Source: Oscillospiraceae bacterium (GTDB lineage Bacteria > Bacillota > Clostridia > Oscillospirales > Ruminococcaceae). Taken from it: DNA of 64,000 bases. The stretch covers positions 26,435 through 90,434 of the forward strand of contig JAISLD010000028.1 in assembly GCA_031260665.1 (NCBI GenBank), given 5' to 3'. Numbering within the stretch: position 1 is the first letter of the stretch; each line of letters begins with the position of its first letter. A program made the translations under genes and the position numbers. Shown here in pieces: positions 42,927 to 52,912 of this stretch. The notes below the pieces were generated by a model. That model made no database searches, was not told the origin of the DNA, and was given only the letters and a program-made list of their open reading frames with translations.

Positions 42927-43541
42927 ATGCACACAAACATTACACAAAAACTTTTTGAGTTTGACGACGAGATAAAAGCAAAGCGGCAGATAAGTCTGCT
43001 TTGCGGGATAGACGAAGCGGGGCGCGGTCCGCTTGCGGGGGCTGTGTTCGCGGCGGCTGTGGTGCTGAAAGACGGTCTGTTTATCCCGGGGCTGAACGAC
43101 TCGAAGAAACTATCGGAGCAAAAGCGCGACGGTCTTGCCGAGATGATAAAAGCAAACGCTGTGGCCTACGCGATTGGAACGGCAAGCGAACTTGAGATTG
43201 ACGACATCAACATACTGAACGCGACGTTTCTCGCGATGAACCGTGCAGTCGCGGCACTCGGCGTGTCGCCGCAGCTTTGCCTGATTGACGGCAACCGTGA
43301 CCCGAAAACGGAATTCCCGACCGAACTGCTGGTCAAGGGGGACGGCATCTCAGCAAGTATCGCGGCGGCTTCAATCCTTGCCAAGACAGCACGCGACAGA
43401 TATATGAAGCTGCTCGCGGAGAAGTATCCGCGGTATGAATTTGATAAGCATAAGGGTTACGGGACGAAACTGCATTATGAGTTGCTGAAACAGTATGGGG
43501 CAAGCCCTGTTCACCGCAAAAGTTTTCTCAAAAACTTATGA
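42927..43541 (+). CDS. rnhB: ribonuclease HII
   Basis: 204 residues. It removes ribonucleotides from DNA duplexes. The catalytic acids are in CGIDEAGRGPLAGAV (Asp, Glu) and CLIDGNR (Asp), with a further Asp in ASILAKTARDRYM. The C-terminal YEFDKHKGYGTKLHYELLKQYGASPVHRKSF is typical. It overlaps yraN by 4 bp. Confidence 0.96.
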   Translation: MHTNITQKLFEFDDEIKAKRQISLLCGIDEAGRGPLAGAVFAAAVVLKDGLFIPGLNDSKKLSEQKRDGLAEMIKANAVAYAIGTASELEIDDINILNATFLAMNRAVAALGVSPQLCLIDGNRDPKTEFPTELLVKGDGISASIAAASILAKTARDRYMKLLAEKYPRYEFDKHKGYGTKLHYELLKQYGASPVHRKSFLKNL

Positions 43542-43909
43542 CGGGGAAACGAAAACGCGGCGACTTCGGCGAGGAGTACACGGCGCGGCAGTTAATGCAA
43601 CGCGGTTATCAGATAGTGGCGCGTAATTTCTCTAAGAAATGCGGCGAGATTGACATCGTAGCAAAGAAAGACGGCGTGCTTGCGTTTGTTGAAGTAAAGA
43701 CGCGAGGTCTGTTCGGCTATCAGCGGGGTGCGCTTGCGGTTGACGCGAACAAGCAAGCGAAGATTATTCTCACAGCAGAGAAGTTCTTGGAAGATTACGC
43801 GGATTATGACGAAACGCGCTTTGACATAGCGGAAGTCACCATAACGGACAGCGACGACCCCGATGTGGTGGAGTTCAGTTACTTTGAAGCCGCTTTTTGC
43901 GCAAACTAA
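43538..43909 (+). CDS. yraN: UPF0102 endonuclease-fold protein YraN
   Basis: 123 residues. The sequence GDFGEEYTARQLMQRGYQIVARNFSKKCGEIDIVAKKDGVLAFVEVKTR is the YraN signature with the restriction-endonuclease-like core (E, GEIDIV, EVKTR). Cellular function is not established; its nuclease fold and the rnhB neighbour hint at nucleic-acid metabolism. The ATG overlaps the rnhB stop (ATGA). Confidence 0.93.
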   Translation: MTGKRKRGDFGEEYTARQLMQRGYQIVARNFSKKCGEIDIVAKKDGVLAFVEVKTRGLFGYQRGALAVDANKQAKIILTAEKFLEDYADYDETRFDIAEVTITDSDDPDVVEFSYFEAAFCAN

Positions 43910-43916
43910 ATCAACA

Positions 43917-44031
43917 GCAACAACTTAAACAATTCTTTTCACAGAGATTCCGCTCCTGCGGGAGCGGCAAGGGCGTCGATTGAGTCGTTTCGGTCGCCCG
44001 CCCCTGTGCCCCGAGGGGTAATGACTTTCGG
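43917..44031 (+). repeat. family B element, longest copy (4)
   Basis: It runs from AACAACTTAAACAATTCT through a GAGATTCCGCTC..GAGCGGCAAGGGC hairpin to TTTCGGTCGCCCGCCCC, TGTGCCCCGAGGGG and ATGACTTTCGG. All modules seen in the other copies are present, so this may be the full-length form, about 115 bp. Confidence 0.75.
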
Positions 44032-44040
44032 TTATGCGCT

Positions 44041-44127
44041 TATAGTAGGTTAAATTAAAAACGCTAAATCGTTTTGCAGTCGCTTTTAGCGGCTGCCGTG
44101 CCTACGGCGTGGATTTAACCGGCTATA
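44041..44127 (+). repeat. family A palindromic element, complete copy A5
   Basis: An 87-bp element with clear terminal inverted repeats, TATAGTAGGTTAAA at 44041-44054 and TTTAACCGGCTATA at 44114-44127. The interior CGCTTTTAGCGG and GCCGTGCCTACGGC can pair. It lies directly after a family B copy, in the gap before thrC, which has no gene. Confidence 0.8.
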
Positions 44128-44165
44128 AGTCGTTGATATTGTGAATTAAACATTATGAGGTTGGT

Positions 44166-45653
44166 ATGAATTATCAAAGCACACGAAACAAAAGCCTGAG
44201 TGAATCAGCTTCAGCGGTGATACTGAAGGGTTTGTCGTCAGAGGGTGGGTTGTTTGTCCCCGAGTACGCGCCGAAACTTACCGCCGAGGAAATCGCGGCG
44301 TTTGCCAAAATGACCTACGCGGACGCGGCGTTTCAAGTTCTGACGCTGTTTCTTTCTGACTACACGGCGGAAGAACTGCGCTTGGCGGCCGACAACGCGT
44401 ACGGCGGCAACTTCAGCGTTGACACAATTTCAAATCTCGTGAAAACAAACGACGGCGTGCATATACTTGAGCTGTGGCGCGGTCCTACCGCGGCGTTCAA
44501 GGATATGGCGTTGCAACTGTTGCCGTATCTGCTTACTGGAGCGGCGAAGAAGCAAGGCGGCGAACCAACCACGGCGATACTGACCGCAACGTCGGGCGAC
44601 ACGGGGAAAGCCGCGCTCGAGGGATTCAAAGATATGCCGAACACAAAGATAATGGTGTTCTACCCCGAGAACGGCGTGTCTGATATGCAAAAGCTGCAGA
44701 TGCAGACGCAGGAGGGCGGCAACGTGGCGGTTGTGGCGGTTCGCGGCAACTTTGACGACTGCCAAAACGCCGTGAAAGCGATATTCGCTGACCGTGACCT
44801 CGAAAAAGAGCTGTCAAACGCCGGGGTTCGTTTGTCAAGTGCCAACTCAATCAACTGGGGGCGGCTTGCGCCGCAGATTGTCTACTATGTCAAAGCGTAT
44901 GCCGACTTGCTGAAAAGCGGCGACATCAAACCAAACGGCAAAGTGAACTTCTGTGTGCCGACCGGCAACTTCGGCAATATCTTGGCGGCTTATTACGCAC
45001 GTTTGCTTGGTGTGCCCGTGAACAAACTTATCTGCGCCTCTAACCGCAATAACGTGCTGACCGAGTTCATAAACAGCGGGACGTACGACCGCAAACGCGA
45101 GTTCTTCGCTACGGCTTCACCGTCAATGGATATCCTCATTTCATCAAATCTTGAGCGGCTTTTGTACCTGCTTTCCGATAACAATGATGAAATCATAAGC
45201 AAGTGGTTCACCTCGCTGAAAGAAAACGGAAACTTCACGGTCACCGCTGAAGTGAAAGCCAAACTTGACGAGCTGTTCTACGGAGGTTTTGTTGACGACG
45301 ACGGCACAAAGCTGATTATAAAAGAGGTTTTTGACCGATACTCTTATTTGCTTGACACGCACACGGCTGTCGCTTACGGTGTCTATAAGAAATACGTGGA
45401 GCAAACGGGCGATGTTACGCCGACCGTTATCACCTCGACCGCGAATCCGTATAAGTTCACACATTCGGTTTATTCCGCCCTCAAAGGAGCGGAGCCGACA
45501 ACGGACGAGTTTGCCGCGGCTGAGGAGATTGAGCGAATGACAGGCACGGTTATGCCGACACGACTGAAAGAAACACGGAGCAAAGAGCGGCGATTCACTG
45601 ATGTGGCCGACAAAGAGAAACTTGCGGACAAAGTGAGGGAGTTTCTGCTGTGA
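44166..45653 (+). CDS. thrC: threonine synthase
   Basis: 495 residues, the long fungal/Gram-negative-like class. It turns O-phosphohomoserine into threonine with PLP. The PLP Lys is in GPTAAFKDMALQL. The glycine-rich phosphate loop is TATSGDTGKAAL, and SSANSINWGRLAPQIVYY, PTGNFGNILAAYYA and NPYKF are family motifs. Monocistronic start, with GTG of the next gene overlapping its stop. No hom or thrB is adjacent. Confidence 0.95.
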   Translation: MNYQSTRNKSLSESASAVILKGLSSEGGLFVPEYAPKLTAEEIAAFAKMTYADAAFQVLTLFLSDYTAEELRLAADNAYGGNFSVDTISNLVKTNDGVHILELWRGPTAAFKDMALQLLPYLLTGAAKKQGGEPTTAILTATSGDTGKAALEGFKDMPNTKIMVFYPENGVSDMQKLQMQTQEGGNVAVVAVRGNFDDCQNAVKAIFADRDLEKELSNAGVRLSSANSINWGRLAPQIVYYVKAYADLLKSGDIKPNGKVNFCVPTGNFGNILAAYYARLLGVPVNKLICASNRNNVLTEFINSGTYDRKREFFATASPSMDILISSNLERLLYLLSDNNDEIISKWFTSLKENGNFTVTAEVKAKLDELFYGGFVDDDGTKLIIKEVFDRYSYLLDTHTAVAYGVYKKYVEQTGDVTPTVITSTANPYKFTHSVYSALKGAEPTTDEFAAAEEIERMTGTVMPTRLKETRSKERRFTDVADKEKLADKVREFLL

Positions 45654-46345
45654 GCCTGTTTGCAATCGGCGACTTGCACCTGTCACTGTCGGGGGCGAAG
45701 CCGATGGAGATATTTAAGGGGTGGGAGAACCACGTTGAACGGCTGACCAACGGTTGGAACACCACGGTGAGCGATACCGACACGGTGGTCGTAATCGGGG
45801 ACTTGACTTGGGCAAGCGGACTTGACAATGCCGACACCGACTTTCGCTTCATCAACGACAGACTGAACGGCGAGAAGATAATCATAAAAGGAAACCACGA
45901 CTATTGGTGGAACACGCTGTCTAAGCTGAACACGTTCTTTGAGGCAAACGGCTTCACGAGAATGAAAGTGCTGCACAACAACGCGTTTAAGGTGGAAAAC
46001 ACAGTTATCTGCGGCACACGCGGCTGGCTGAACGACGACGGCAAACCCGCTGACTTGAAGATACTGAAACGAGAGGCGTTACGCCTTGAGGAGTCGCTGA
46101 AAGCGGGACAGAAACTTGACGGTGAGCTGACCGCGTTTGTTCACTATCCGCCGATATACAGCGGCAACGAAAACCCGTATCTGCTGGAGTCGCTTGTAAA
46201 GTACAATGTGAAGCGGTGTTTCTACGCACATCTTCACGGGGCAAAGGTGCGTGGGGCGTTCAGCGGAGAGCGATACGGGATAAATTTTAGTCTGTGTTCA
46301 GCTGACAGCGTGGGGTTTACGCCTGTTTTGGTTGACAATTTCTAA
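45650..46345 (+). CDS. calcineurin-like metallophosphoesterase
   Basis: 231 residues from GTG 45650, which overlaps the thrC stop by 4 bp. The dimetal phosphoesterase motifs are GDLHL, GDLTW, KGNHDYWW, FVHYPP and HLHG. It belongs to the cytosolic YmdB/YfcE-like broad superfamily; there is no signal peptide. The substrate is unknown. Similar genes are widely conserved in Clostridia. Confidence 0.88.
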   Translation: MSLFAIGDLHLSLSGAKPMEIFKGWENHVERLTNGWNTTVSDTDTVVVIGDLTWASGLDNADTDFRFINDRLNGEKIIIKGNHDYWWNTLSKLNTFFEANGFTRMKVLHNNAFKVENTVICGTRGWLNDDGKPADLKILKREALRLEESLKAGQKLDGELTAFVHYPPIYSGNENPYLLESLVKYNVKRCFYAHLHGAKVRGAFSGERYGINFSLCSADSVGFTPVLVDNF

Positions 46346-46372
46346 AATGTATAGCATTTTAAGGCAACTTAT

Positions 46373-46380
46373 GGTATAAT
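46373..46380 (+). promoter_or_regulatory. extended -10 promoter of tig-clpP
   Basis: GGTATAAT preceded by AT gives an extended -10 (TGG-TATAAT, the -10 hexamer at 46375-46380). The -35 at 17 bp (TAGCAT) is poor. It lies 42 bp upstream of tig, in the only gap of this unit. Confidence 0.5.
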
Positions 46381-46421
46381 GATACGGAATGTAGAATACA
46401 ACATCGGAGGAAAGCAAAGCA

Positions 46422-47744
46422 ATGGAAATTCTTTCACAAACAGTCACAGCGGCAAACACAAAGGAACTCGAAATCACGTACAACGCGGAAGAATTCGAGG
46501 CGGCGGTAGCCGAAACAGCGAAGAAAAAGTCGGGAAAAATCCAGATACCCGGGTTCAGAAAAGGCAAAGCACCCCGCAAGATGATAGAGAAACTCTACGG
46601 CGAATCGTTCTTCTTTGAGGACACAGCCGAGGAACTCTACCACAAAACGATAATCGAACTGTCAAAGACATCGGACTTCGATATAGTCAGCGTTGAGAAC
46701 GTGAACGTTGAAAGCATAAACAAAGAAAGCGGTATCAAATACAAAATCACGCTGATACTTCGCCCTGACTTTGACGTGGCGGGGTATCTCGGCTTGGAAG
46801 TGGAAGCACCCGGCTACTCCGCGACAGACGAGCGAGTGGAAGCGGAACTTCAGCGCAGCCGCGGACAACTCGCGAGAATCACGACAGTTGAGGGACGACC
46901 CGCAGGCGACGGCGACCAAGTTGACATTGACTTTGAGGGGTTTGTTGACGACGTGGCGTTCCAAGGCGGGCAAGCCGACAACCACGTGCTGACTCTCGGC
47001 AGTGGGCAGTTTATCCCGGGATTTGAGGCACAGATAGTCGGACATACCGTCGGCGAGGAGTTTGACGTCACCGTCACGTTCCCCGAAGAATACCACGCGG
47101 AAGAACTCGCGGGGAAAGAGGCTGTGTTCAAGGTCAAGCTGAATGAAATAAAAGAACGCGTGTTGCCGCCGCTTGACGACGAACTGGCGAAAGACAAGGG
47201 CTTTGACACACTCGACGAATACCGCGACGATATCCGCGCCGACCTTGCAAAGAAGTTTGAGGACCGAAAGAAAGTGTCGTCTGAAAACGCGATAGCCGAA
47301 GCACTGATTGCCAAGACAGCCGACCAATCTGTGCCCGAGGTTATGTTTGAGGACCGCACCAACGATTTAATCAGCGAGTATGAATACAACCTGCAGTCGT
47401 ATGACTCGCACCTGACGCTTGACACCTACCTGCTCTATCAGAACCAGAGCAAAGAAGAATTCACTGCGGCAATGCGCTCACGCGCCGAGAAGCAGGTGCG
47501 TTTCCGTTTGATTCTTGACAAAGTGTCGCGGCTTGAGAACATCGAACTGACTGACGACGAGATAAACAAATCTTACGAAGAAATCGCGAAAACACACAAG
47601 ACTTCACTCGACAAGGTAAGACGTGCTGTGCCGCAGTCGCAAGTTGAGGGCGACCTCAAGGCGGAGAAAGCACTTGAGATTATCCGAAACAGCGCAAAGA
47701 TTACCTATGTGGAAGCCACCGACGACAAAGGAGAGAACGATTGA
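46422..47744 (+). CDS. tig: trigger factor, ribosome-associated chaperone
   Basis: 440 residues. The N-terminal ribosome-binding domain carries [20 protein letters not shown] (signature GFRxGxxP). The PPIase domain has [39 protein letters not shown], and the C-terminal domain is helical. It catalyses prolyl isomerisation and holds nascent chains at the exit tunnel. The order tig-clpP-clpX is classical, and clpP overlaps its stop by 4 bp. Confidence 0.97.
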   Translation: MEILSQTVTAANTKELEITYNAEEFEAAVAETAKKKSGKIQIPGFRKGKAPRKMIEKLYGESFFFEDTAEELYHKTIIELSKTSDFDIVSVENVNVESINKESGIKYKITLILRPDFDVAGYLGLEVEAPGYSATDERVEAELQRSRGQLARITTVEGRPAGDGDQVDIDFEGFVDDVAFQGGQADNHVLTLGSGQFIPGFEAQIVGHTVGEEFDVTVTFPEEYHAEELAGKEAVFKVKLNEIKERVLPPLDDELAKDKGFDTLDEYRDDIRADLAKKFEDRKKVSSENAIAEALIAKTADQSVPEVMFEDRTNDLISEYEYNLQSYDSHLTLDTYLLYQNQSKEEFTAAMRSRAEKQVRFRLILDKVSRLENIELTDDEINKSYEEIAKTHKTSLDKVRRAVPQSQVEGDLKAEKALEIIRNSAKITYVEATDDKGEND

Positions 47745-48349
47745 ACAACAACGACAACATCTTCCGCAACAGCCTTGTCCCGACCGTAATTGAACAGACG
47801 GGCAGAGGTGAACGCGCCTATGACATATACTCGCGGCTGCTGAACGACCGTATCATTATGCTTCACGACGAAGTGAACACGGTCACGGCGAGCTTGGTGG
47901 TGGCACAGCTGCTCTTTCTTGAGGGGCAAGACCCCGAAAAGGACATCTACCTTTATATCAACAGCCCCGGTGGTTCTATCAGCGACGGGTATTCGATACT
48001 TGACACGATGAACTATATCAAGTGTGATGTGTCGACAATCGCGATGGGAATGGCGGCGTCTTTTGGGGCGGTGCTGCTTGCGGGGGGAACGAAAGGCAAA
48101 CGCTTTGCCCTGCCGAACAGCGAGATTATGATTCACCAGCCACTTGGGGGATACAAGGGGCAGGCGTCTGACTTCGAGATTCACGCAAACCACATCATCT
48201 ACCTGAAAGAAAAGCTGAATCGCTTTCTCTCCGATGTGACGGGGCAGCCTATCGAGAAAGTGCGCGAGGACACCGACCGCGACAACTTTCTTTCAGCGGA
48301 GCAGGCACTCGAGTATGGCCTGATTGACAAGATAATGGAAAAGAAATAA
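47741..48349 (+). CDS. clpP: ATP-dependent Clp protease proteolytic subunit
   Basis: 202 residues. The catalytic triad is Ser in GMAASFGA (usually GMAASMGA), His in MIHQPLGG and Asp in [13 protein letters not shown]. The N-terminal [30 protein letters not shown] is typical. The start TTG 47741 overlaps the tig stop (TTGA), with AAAGGAGAG upstream. It forms the barrel to which ClpX docks. Confidence 0.97.
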   Translation: MNNNDNIFRNSLVPTVIEQTGRGERAYDIYSRLLNDRIIMLHDEVNTVTASLVVAQLLFLEGQDPEKDIYLYINSPGGSISDGYSILDTMNYIKCDVSTIAMGMAASFGAVLLAGGTKGKRFALPNSEIMIHQPLGGYKGQASDFEIHANHIIYLKEKLNRFLSDVTGQPIEKVREDTDRDNFLSAEQALEYGLIDKIMEKK

Positions 48350-48376
48350 GAGAGTGTCAACAACCGGGGCATAATG

Positions 48377-48416
48377 CCGAAGGTCATACCCCTCGGGGCA
48401 CAGGCGGGCGACCGGA
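48377..48416 (+). repeat. family B element, copy 5
   Basis: CCGAAGGTCATACCCCTCGG and GGCACAGGCGGGCGACCGGA follow one another here, matching the copy at 8370 in the same orientation. It fills much of the 122-bp clpP-clpX gap. Confidence 0.7.
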
Positions 48417-48471
48417 AAGCCCGTGTTGAAATTAAGCAAGAACCTATATGTTAGGTGGGAGAAATTCTTAA

Positions 48472-49791
48472 ATGATGAAATGCAACTTCTGCGGCAAAAG
48501 CGAGATTCAAGTCAACCGTATGCTCTTTGCAAAAGGCAGCACAATCTGTGACGAATGTGTGCTTGCTTCTTTTCAACTCCTTGTTGAAGAGGGCACCTTG
48601 GTGCCAAGCGACGTGGGCAAGGGCGCAAGGTCGTCGAAACGCGGGGGCAATCAGCCGCAGGAACTCGTGACACCCGCAAAGATAAAAGCGGTGCTTGACG
48701 AATACATCATCGGGCAAGAAGAAGCAAAGCGGATACTCTGCGTTGCGGTGTATAACCACTACAAGCGAACCCTCATCAAAGACGCGCCCGGCGCCGCCGA
48801 CGTTGAACTGCAAAAGAGCAACGTCATCTTGCTGGGACCGACAGGCGTTGGGAAAACAATGTTGGCGCAGACACTCGCGAAAACGCTGAACGTGCCGTTC
48901 GCCATTGCTGACGCAACCACGCTGACACAAGCGGGGTATGTCGGTGAAGATGTGGAGAACGCGCTTCTTCGACTCATTCAGGCGGCCGAATATGACATCG
49001 AGGCGGCGGAACACGGGATTGTTTATATCGACGAGATAGACAAGGTGTCGCGACTCGGCGAGAACACCTCAATCACGCGTGACGTGAGCGGCGAGGGCGT
49101 GCAGCAAGCGCTGCTGAAAATCCTTGAGGGCACCGTGTCTAACGTGCCGCCTCAAGGTGGGAGAAAGCACCCGCAACAAGAGTTTCTGCAGATTGACACG
49201 AAGAACATCTTGTTCATCTGCGGCGGTGCGTTTGAGGGACTGGAAAAAACCATATCAAAGCGAGTCCACACCTCGGCGCTTGGTTTCGGCGCGGAAATTC
49301 TAAGCAAAAGCACCAAAGAGGACCTCGCCATTATGCACGAAACCGTGCCCGAAGATTTGGTGAAGTTTGGGCTTATTCCCGAGCTTGTGGGCCGACTGCC
49401 TGTTATCGCGGTGCTTGACGAACTCGATGAGGAGGCGCTTATACGAATTCTCACCGAACCGAAGAACGCTTTGATTAAGCAGTATCAATACTTGTTTTCA
49501 CTTGACGGAGCGGAGCTTGAGTTTGAACGTGACGCGCTTCGCGCAATCGCAAAGAAGTCGCTCGCTCGCAAAACAGGAGCGAGAGGGCTGCGCGCTGTGC
49601 TTGAAGAAGTCCTCGGTGGCACGATGTTTGATTTGCCGAGCGACGACACGGTGAGCCGCGTCACGGTAACAGAGGAAAGTGTGACGGGAGAAGTGCCGCC
49701 GAAGTTTGAACACGGGAAAGAAAGCTCTTCCGCGCCAACAGGCGTGAGCTTCCCGCCGAAGAAGAAAAGCCCGAAGAAAAACGTAAGTTAA
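48472..49791 (+). CDS. clpX: ATP-dependent Clp protease ATP-binding subunit ClpX
   Basis: 439 residues. The N-terminal zinc domain has CNFC (4-7) and CDEC (27-30). The AAA+ module has Walker [10 protein letters not shown], Walker [10 protein letters not shown] and the pore loop GYVGEDV. IGF-like loop region for ClpP docking is [14 protein letters not shown] onward, and sensor 2 is TGARGLRA. The unfoldase delivers substrates to ClpP, encoded just upstream. The start could be ATG 48472 or 48475. Confidence 0.96.
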   Translation: MMKCNFCGKSEIQVNRMLFAKGSTICDECVLASFQLLVEEGTLVPSDVGKGARSSKRGGNQPQELVTPAKIKAVLDEYIIGQEEAKRILCVAVYNHYKRTLIKDAPGAADVELQKSNVILLGPTGVGKTMLAQTLAKTLNVPFAIADATTLTQAGYVGEDVENALLRLIQAAEYDIEAAEHGIVYIDEIDKVSRLGENTSITRDVSGEGVQQALLKILEGTVSNVPPQGGRKHPQQEFLQIDTKNILFICGGAFEGLEKTISKRVHTSALGFGAEILSKSTKEDLAIMHETVPEDLVKFGLIPELVGRLPVIAVLDELDEEALIRILTEPKNALIKQYQYLFSLDGAELEFERDALRAIAKKSLARKTGARGLRAVLEEVLGGTMFDLPSDDTVSRVTVTEESVTGEVPPKFEHGKESSSAPTGVSFPPKKKSPKKNVS

Positions 49792-49796
49792 TCAAA

Positions 49797-49841
49797 ATAC
49801 TCCGTGAGTGCCAAGCTTCCGCTTAGGCAAGCACGGAGTAT
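49797..49841 (+). terminator. hairpin terminator after clpX
   Basis: A 10-bp stem ATACTCCGTG/CACGGAGTAT (49797-49806 with 49832-49841). The loop has an inner TGCC/GGCA pair and ATCGTTAT follows. It starts 5 bp after the clpX stop and separates it from polA. Confidence 0.75.
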
Positions 49842-49863
49842 ATCGTTATAGATAGGTCTGATT

Positions 49864-52314
49864 ATGTTTCTGATTATTGACGGCAACTCGCTTGCCAACC
49901 GCTCGTATTACGGGATACGGCCGTTGACCAACAAGAACGGCGTTTATACCCACTCGGTCACGGGGTTTATGAACACTCTGCTGAAACTTGAGGGGCTGTT
50001 TAAGCCTGACAAAGTGGCGGTGGCTTTTGACCTGCGAGCGCCTACGTTTCGGCATAAACTGTATGATAACTACAAGGGCACGCGAAAGCAAATGCCTGAA
50101 GAACTTGCGGTTCAGCTGCCGTATCTGAAAGAAATACTTGCGGCTTATGGTATCGCGGTGATTCAAAAGGAAGGGTATGAAGCCGACGATATCCTCGGTA
50201 TGCTGTCGAAGCTGACGAGTGACAGGTGCGTGCTTGCAACCGGCGACCGCGACTCGTTTCAGCTGATAAGCGAACGAGTTTTTGTAAATTACGCAAAGAC
50301 AGGCGGCGATGTGCTGATGACACCCGATATTATCGCGGAGCAGTATGGGGTGAAACCGATTGATTTAATCGAAGTGAAGTCGCTGATGGGCGACGCGTCC
50401 GACAATATCCCGGGTGTGCCCGGGATTGGCGAGAAAACCGCGCTCACACTGATTCAAAAGTATAAAACAATACAAAACATTTATGATAATATCGCCGCAA
50501 TTGATGTGAGCAAAAGCGTGCGTGATAAGCTGATAAGCGGCAAGGATTCGTGCTTTATGAGCCGTGAACTCGCGGTGATATTGACGGAGAATGTGCTTGG
50601 TTTCAGTGCCAACGATTTTGTAAAAAAGCCGCAAGACACGGAAAAACTCGCGGAGATACTTACTGAGCTTGAGATGTTCCGCTTGCTTGAACGTCTGAAA
50701 CTGCACCTTGTTCATATAGAAAAGGCTGCAAAAGTCGAACCCTATGCCGCAAAAGTCGCGGTGCCTGACTCCGTAGATGTGTCGATGTCGTTTGGAAACA
50801 TATTTGTTTATGAAAACGGAAAAGAACGCGAACTTGACGGGGAAAACGCGAAAGAATTTTTGCAAAACCGGTCGCCAAAACGCACGTTTGATGTGAAATC
50901 AATCTGTGAAGCCGACTTTGACGTGAATAACTGCGTGTTTGACACCGTGTTGGCCGCTTATTTGTCCGATGTGAACGCAAAAGAGTATTCAATTGAGCGG
51001 CTTGCCGATGAATACGATGCGGTTTGCGGCGAAGGACTCTCGGCGACACTGAAGAAGCTGAACGATATTCTTTGGCGAAAACTCAGTGAAAACGGCGGTA
51101 TGAAAGTGTTGACTGAGATTGAAATACCGCTTGCAAAAGTGCTTGCCGATATGGAGAGAATCGGGGCGGCACTTGATATTGAGGGTGTAAAAAAGTTTGA
51201 CGAAGCACTCGAGCGTGATATAAAAACAGCGGAGCAAGGAATTTACGCGCTTGCGGGAGATGAATTTAATATATTGTCGGCGAAACAACTCGGTGAAGTG
51301 CTTTTTGAAAAACTGCATTTGCCACACGGAAAGAAAAACAAAACGGGGTATTCCACCAACGCGGACGTGCTTGAGTCGCTTGAGGGAAAGCATGAGATTA
51401 TCCCGCTAATCGGTGAATATCGCGGCCTGTCGAAGCTGCGCTCGACCTATACGCACGGACTTCTTGCCGCCGCGGGTGACAACGGGATAATTCGCACGAA
51501 ATATCGGCAAACCGAGACGCGGACGGGGCGTATTTCTTCAGCTGAACCTAATTTACAAAATATACCTGTTCGCACCGAACGCGGCAGACAAATGCGGGCG
51601 TTTTTTGTGGCGAGGGGCGACAATCTGCTTTGTGACGCGGATTATTCGCAGATTGAACTTCGTGTGCTGGCACACATGGCAAACGATAAAGCGATGATTG
51701 AGATTTTCAGCAGTGGCGGCGATATCCACACGGCGACCGCCGCGCAGGTGTTTAACCAGCCTGCCGAGTGGGTCACGCCCGAGATGAGGCGCGCCGCAAA
51801 AGCGGTGAATTTTGGGATTGTTTACGGAATCAGCGGGTTTTCTCTCGCGAAAGATATCGGCGTGAGTGTGAAGGAGGGGCAGAAGTACATCGAGGGGTAT
51901 TTGTCGCGGTTCAGCGGAGTCGCCGAGTTTATGGAAAAGTCGGTAGCGGACGCCAAACGGCTTGGCTATGCCGAAACACTGCTTGGCAGACGGCGTATTC
52001 TCGCGGAAATAAACTCGAGCAACAAAAACATTGCGGCAGCTGCGGCACGAATGGCGATGAACACGCCTGTTCAAGGGACGGCGGCTGATATAATCAAACT
52101 TGCAATGGTGCGAGTACACGCCGCGTTGAAAGACGGCGGGTTCAAGGCGAAGCTGATTTTACAAATACACGATGAGCTGATTGTTGAAACGCCGCAAAGT
52201 GAACTCGATGATGTAAAAATACTTTTGAAACGCGAAATGGAAAACGCCGTGAAGTTGCTTGTTCCGCTGACCGCGGACGTTGGCACAGGAAAAACTTGGC
52301 TTGAGGCACACTGA
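49864..52314 (+). CDS. polA: DNA polymerase I (without active proofreading site)
   Basis: 816 residues. The 5'-3' nuclease domain (about 1-290) has IDGNSLANRSYYG, VAFDLRAPTFRHKLYDNYKGTR and GDASDNIPGVPGIGEKTA. The central 300-430 region keeps only a remnant of the 3'-5' exonuclease fold; the DxE metal motif is absent. The polymerase domain has DADYSQIELRVLAH (motif A), RRAAKAVNFGIVYG (O helix) and QIHDELIVE (motif C). It fills gaps and removes RNA primers. Loss of proofreading is common in Gram-positive PolA. Confidence 0.96.
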   Translation: MFLIIDGNSLANRSYYGIRPLTNKNGVYTHSVTGFMNTLLKLEGLFKPDKVAVAFDLRAPTFRHKLYDNYKGTRKQMPEELAVQLPYLKEILAAYGIAVIQKEGYEADDILGMLSKLTSDRCVLATGDRDSFQLISERVFVNYAKTGGDVLMTPDIIAEQYGVKPIDLIEVKSLMGDASDNIPGVPGIGEKTALTLIQKYKTIQNIYDNIAAIDVSKSVRDKLISGKDSCFMSRELAVILTENVLGFSANDFVKKPQDTEKLAEILTELEMFRLLERLKLHLVHIEKAAKVEPYAAKVAVPDSVDVSMSFGNIFVYENGKERELDGENAKEFLQNRSPKRTFDVKSICEADFDVNNCVFDTVLAAYLSDVNAKEYSIERLADEYDAVCGEGLSATLKKLNDILWRKLSENGGMKVLTEIEIPLAKVLADMERIGAALDIEGVKKFDEALERDIKTAEQGIYALAGDEFNILSAKQLGEVLFEKLHLPHGKKNKTGYSTNADVLESLEGKHEIIPLIGEYRGLSKLRSTYTHGLLAAAGDNGIIRTKYRQTETRTGRISSAEPNLQNIPVRTERGRQMRAFFVARGDNLLCDADYSQIELRVLAHMANDKAMIEIFSSGGDIHTATAAQVFNQPAEWVTPEMRRAAKAVNFGIVYGISGFSLAKDIGVSVKEGQKYIEGYLSRFSGVAEFMEKSVADAKRLGYAETLLGRRRILAEINSSNKNIAAAAARMAMNTPVQGTAADIIKLAMVRVHAALKDGGFKAKLILQIHDELIVETPQSELDDVKILLKREMENAVKLLVPLTADVGTGKTWLEAH

Positions 52315-52315
52315 T

Positions 52316-52753
52316 ATGGAAGAAAACGAAATCCCGATTGCCGACCGGATACGCCGATATGAACGAATGTGTTTTGGGGCGAAAGCGTGGTCGATAAACC
52401 AAATACGCGGGTATCTTGTGCTGTCAACGTCGGTCACGGTGATGACGGACAAGGGCTACGCGATTGGCTGTTTTGTCGGCGGTGAAGCCGAAATTTATCG
52501 AATCGGAGTGCCCGAGGAAGAACGCGGCAATGGCTACGGCACGATTATATTGACGGAATTTATCAAAGCGTGCCTGTCCCACGGAGAACTCACACGGGTT
52601 TTTCTTGAGGTGCGCTCACGGAATATCCCTGCTGTTTGTTTTTACAAGAAGCACGGGTTCACGATGATTGGGCGAAGAAAGCAGTATTACGGCGACGACG
52701 ACGCGCTTGTTTTTGAGGTGAAAATCAGCGGAAGCAGCGAAGAAGCGGAGTGA
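52316..52753 (+). CDS. rimI: GNAT acetyltransferase, RimI-like
   Basis: 145 residues from ATG 52316, directly after the polA stop. GNAT motif A is IYRIGVPEEERGNGYGTIILTEFIKAC (R-x-x-G-x-G acetyl-CoA loop), and motif B is LEVRSRNIPAVCFYKKHGFTMIGRRKQYY, typical of RimI. RimI acetylates the N-terminal alanine of ribosomal protein S18. The symbol is probable rather than certain, as other GNAT proteins share this pattern. Confidence 0.75.
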   Translation: MEENEIPIADRIRRYERMCFGAKAWSINQIRGYLVLSTSVTVMTDKGYAIGCFVGGEAEIYRIGVPEEERGNGYGTIILTEFIKACLSHGELTRVFLEVRSRNIPAVCFYKKHGFTMIGRRKQYYGDDDALVFEVKISGSSEEAE

Positions 52754-52756
52754 AAA

Positions 52757-52903
52757 ATGTATAAAAGAAAACAGGATTTGGACGAGGAACAGCGCAAGTT
52801 TGACGAAAGAATGGCACGGCTGAAACGGCGCAACTCGGTGGTTATGGCAGCGTCGTTTTTGCTTGCGCTTGCGGCGTTTTTGATTGGAAACGCATTGAAA
52901 TAG
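52757..52903 (+). CDS. 48-residue single-pass membrane protein
   Basis: A short ORF (MYKRKQDLDEEQRKFDERMA...), 3 bp after the rimI-like stop and 9 bp before the TraX-like gene. A charged amphipathic N-terminal half (1-26) is followed by one hydrophobic helix, VVMAASFLLALAAFLIGNAL (28-47). Spacing and the AGTGAAAA upstream suggest translation as part of the operon. No family is recognised. Confidence 0.55.
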   Translation: MYKRKQDLDEEQRKFDERMARLKRRNSVVMAASFLLALAAFLIGNALK

Positions 52904-52912
52904 GAAATAAAA

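Noticed and set aside
46662..47327. 221-codon minus-strand frame inside tig
   Set aside because: Antisense to the PPIase domain of trigger factor; no supporting signals.
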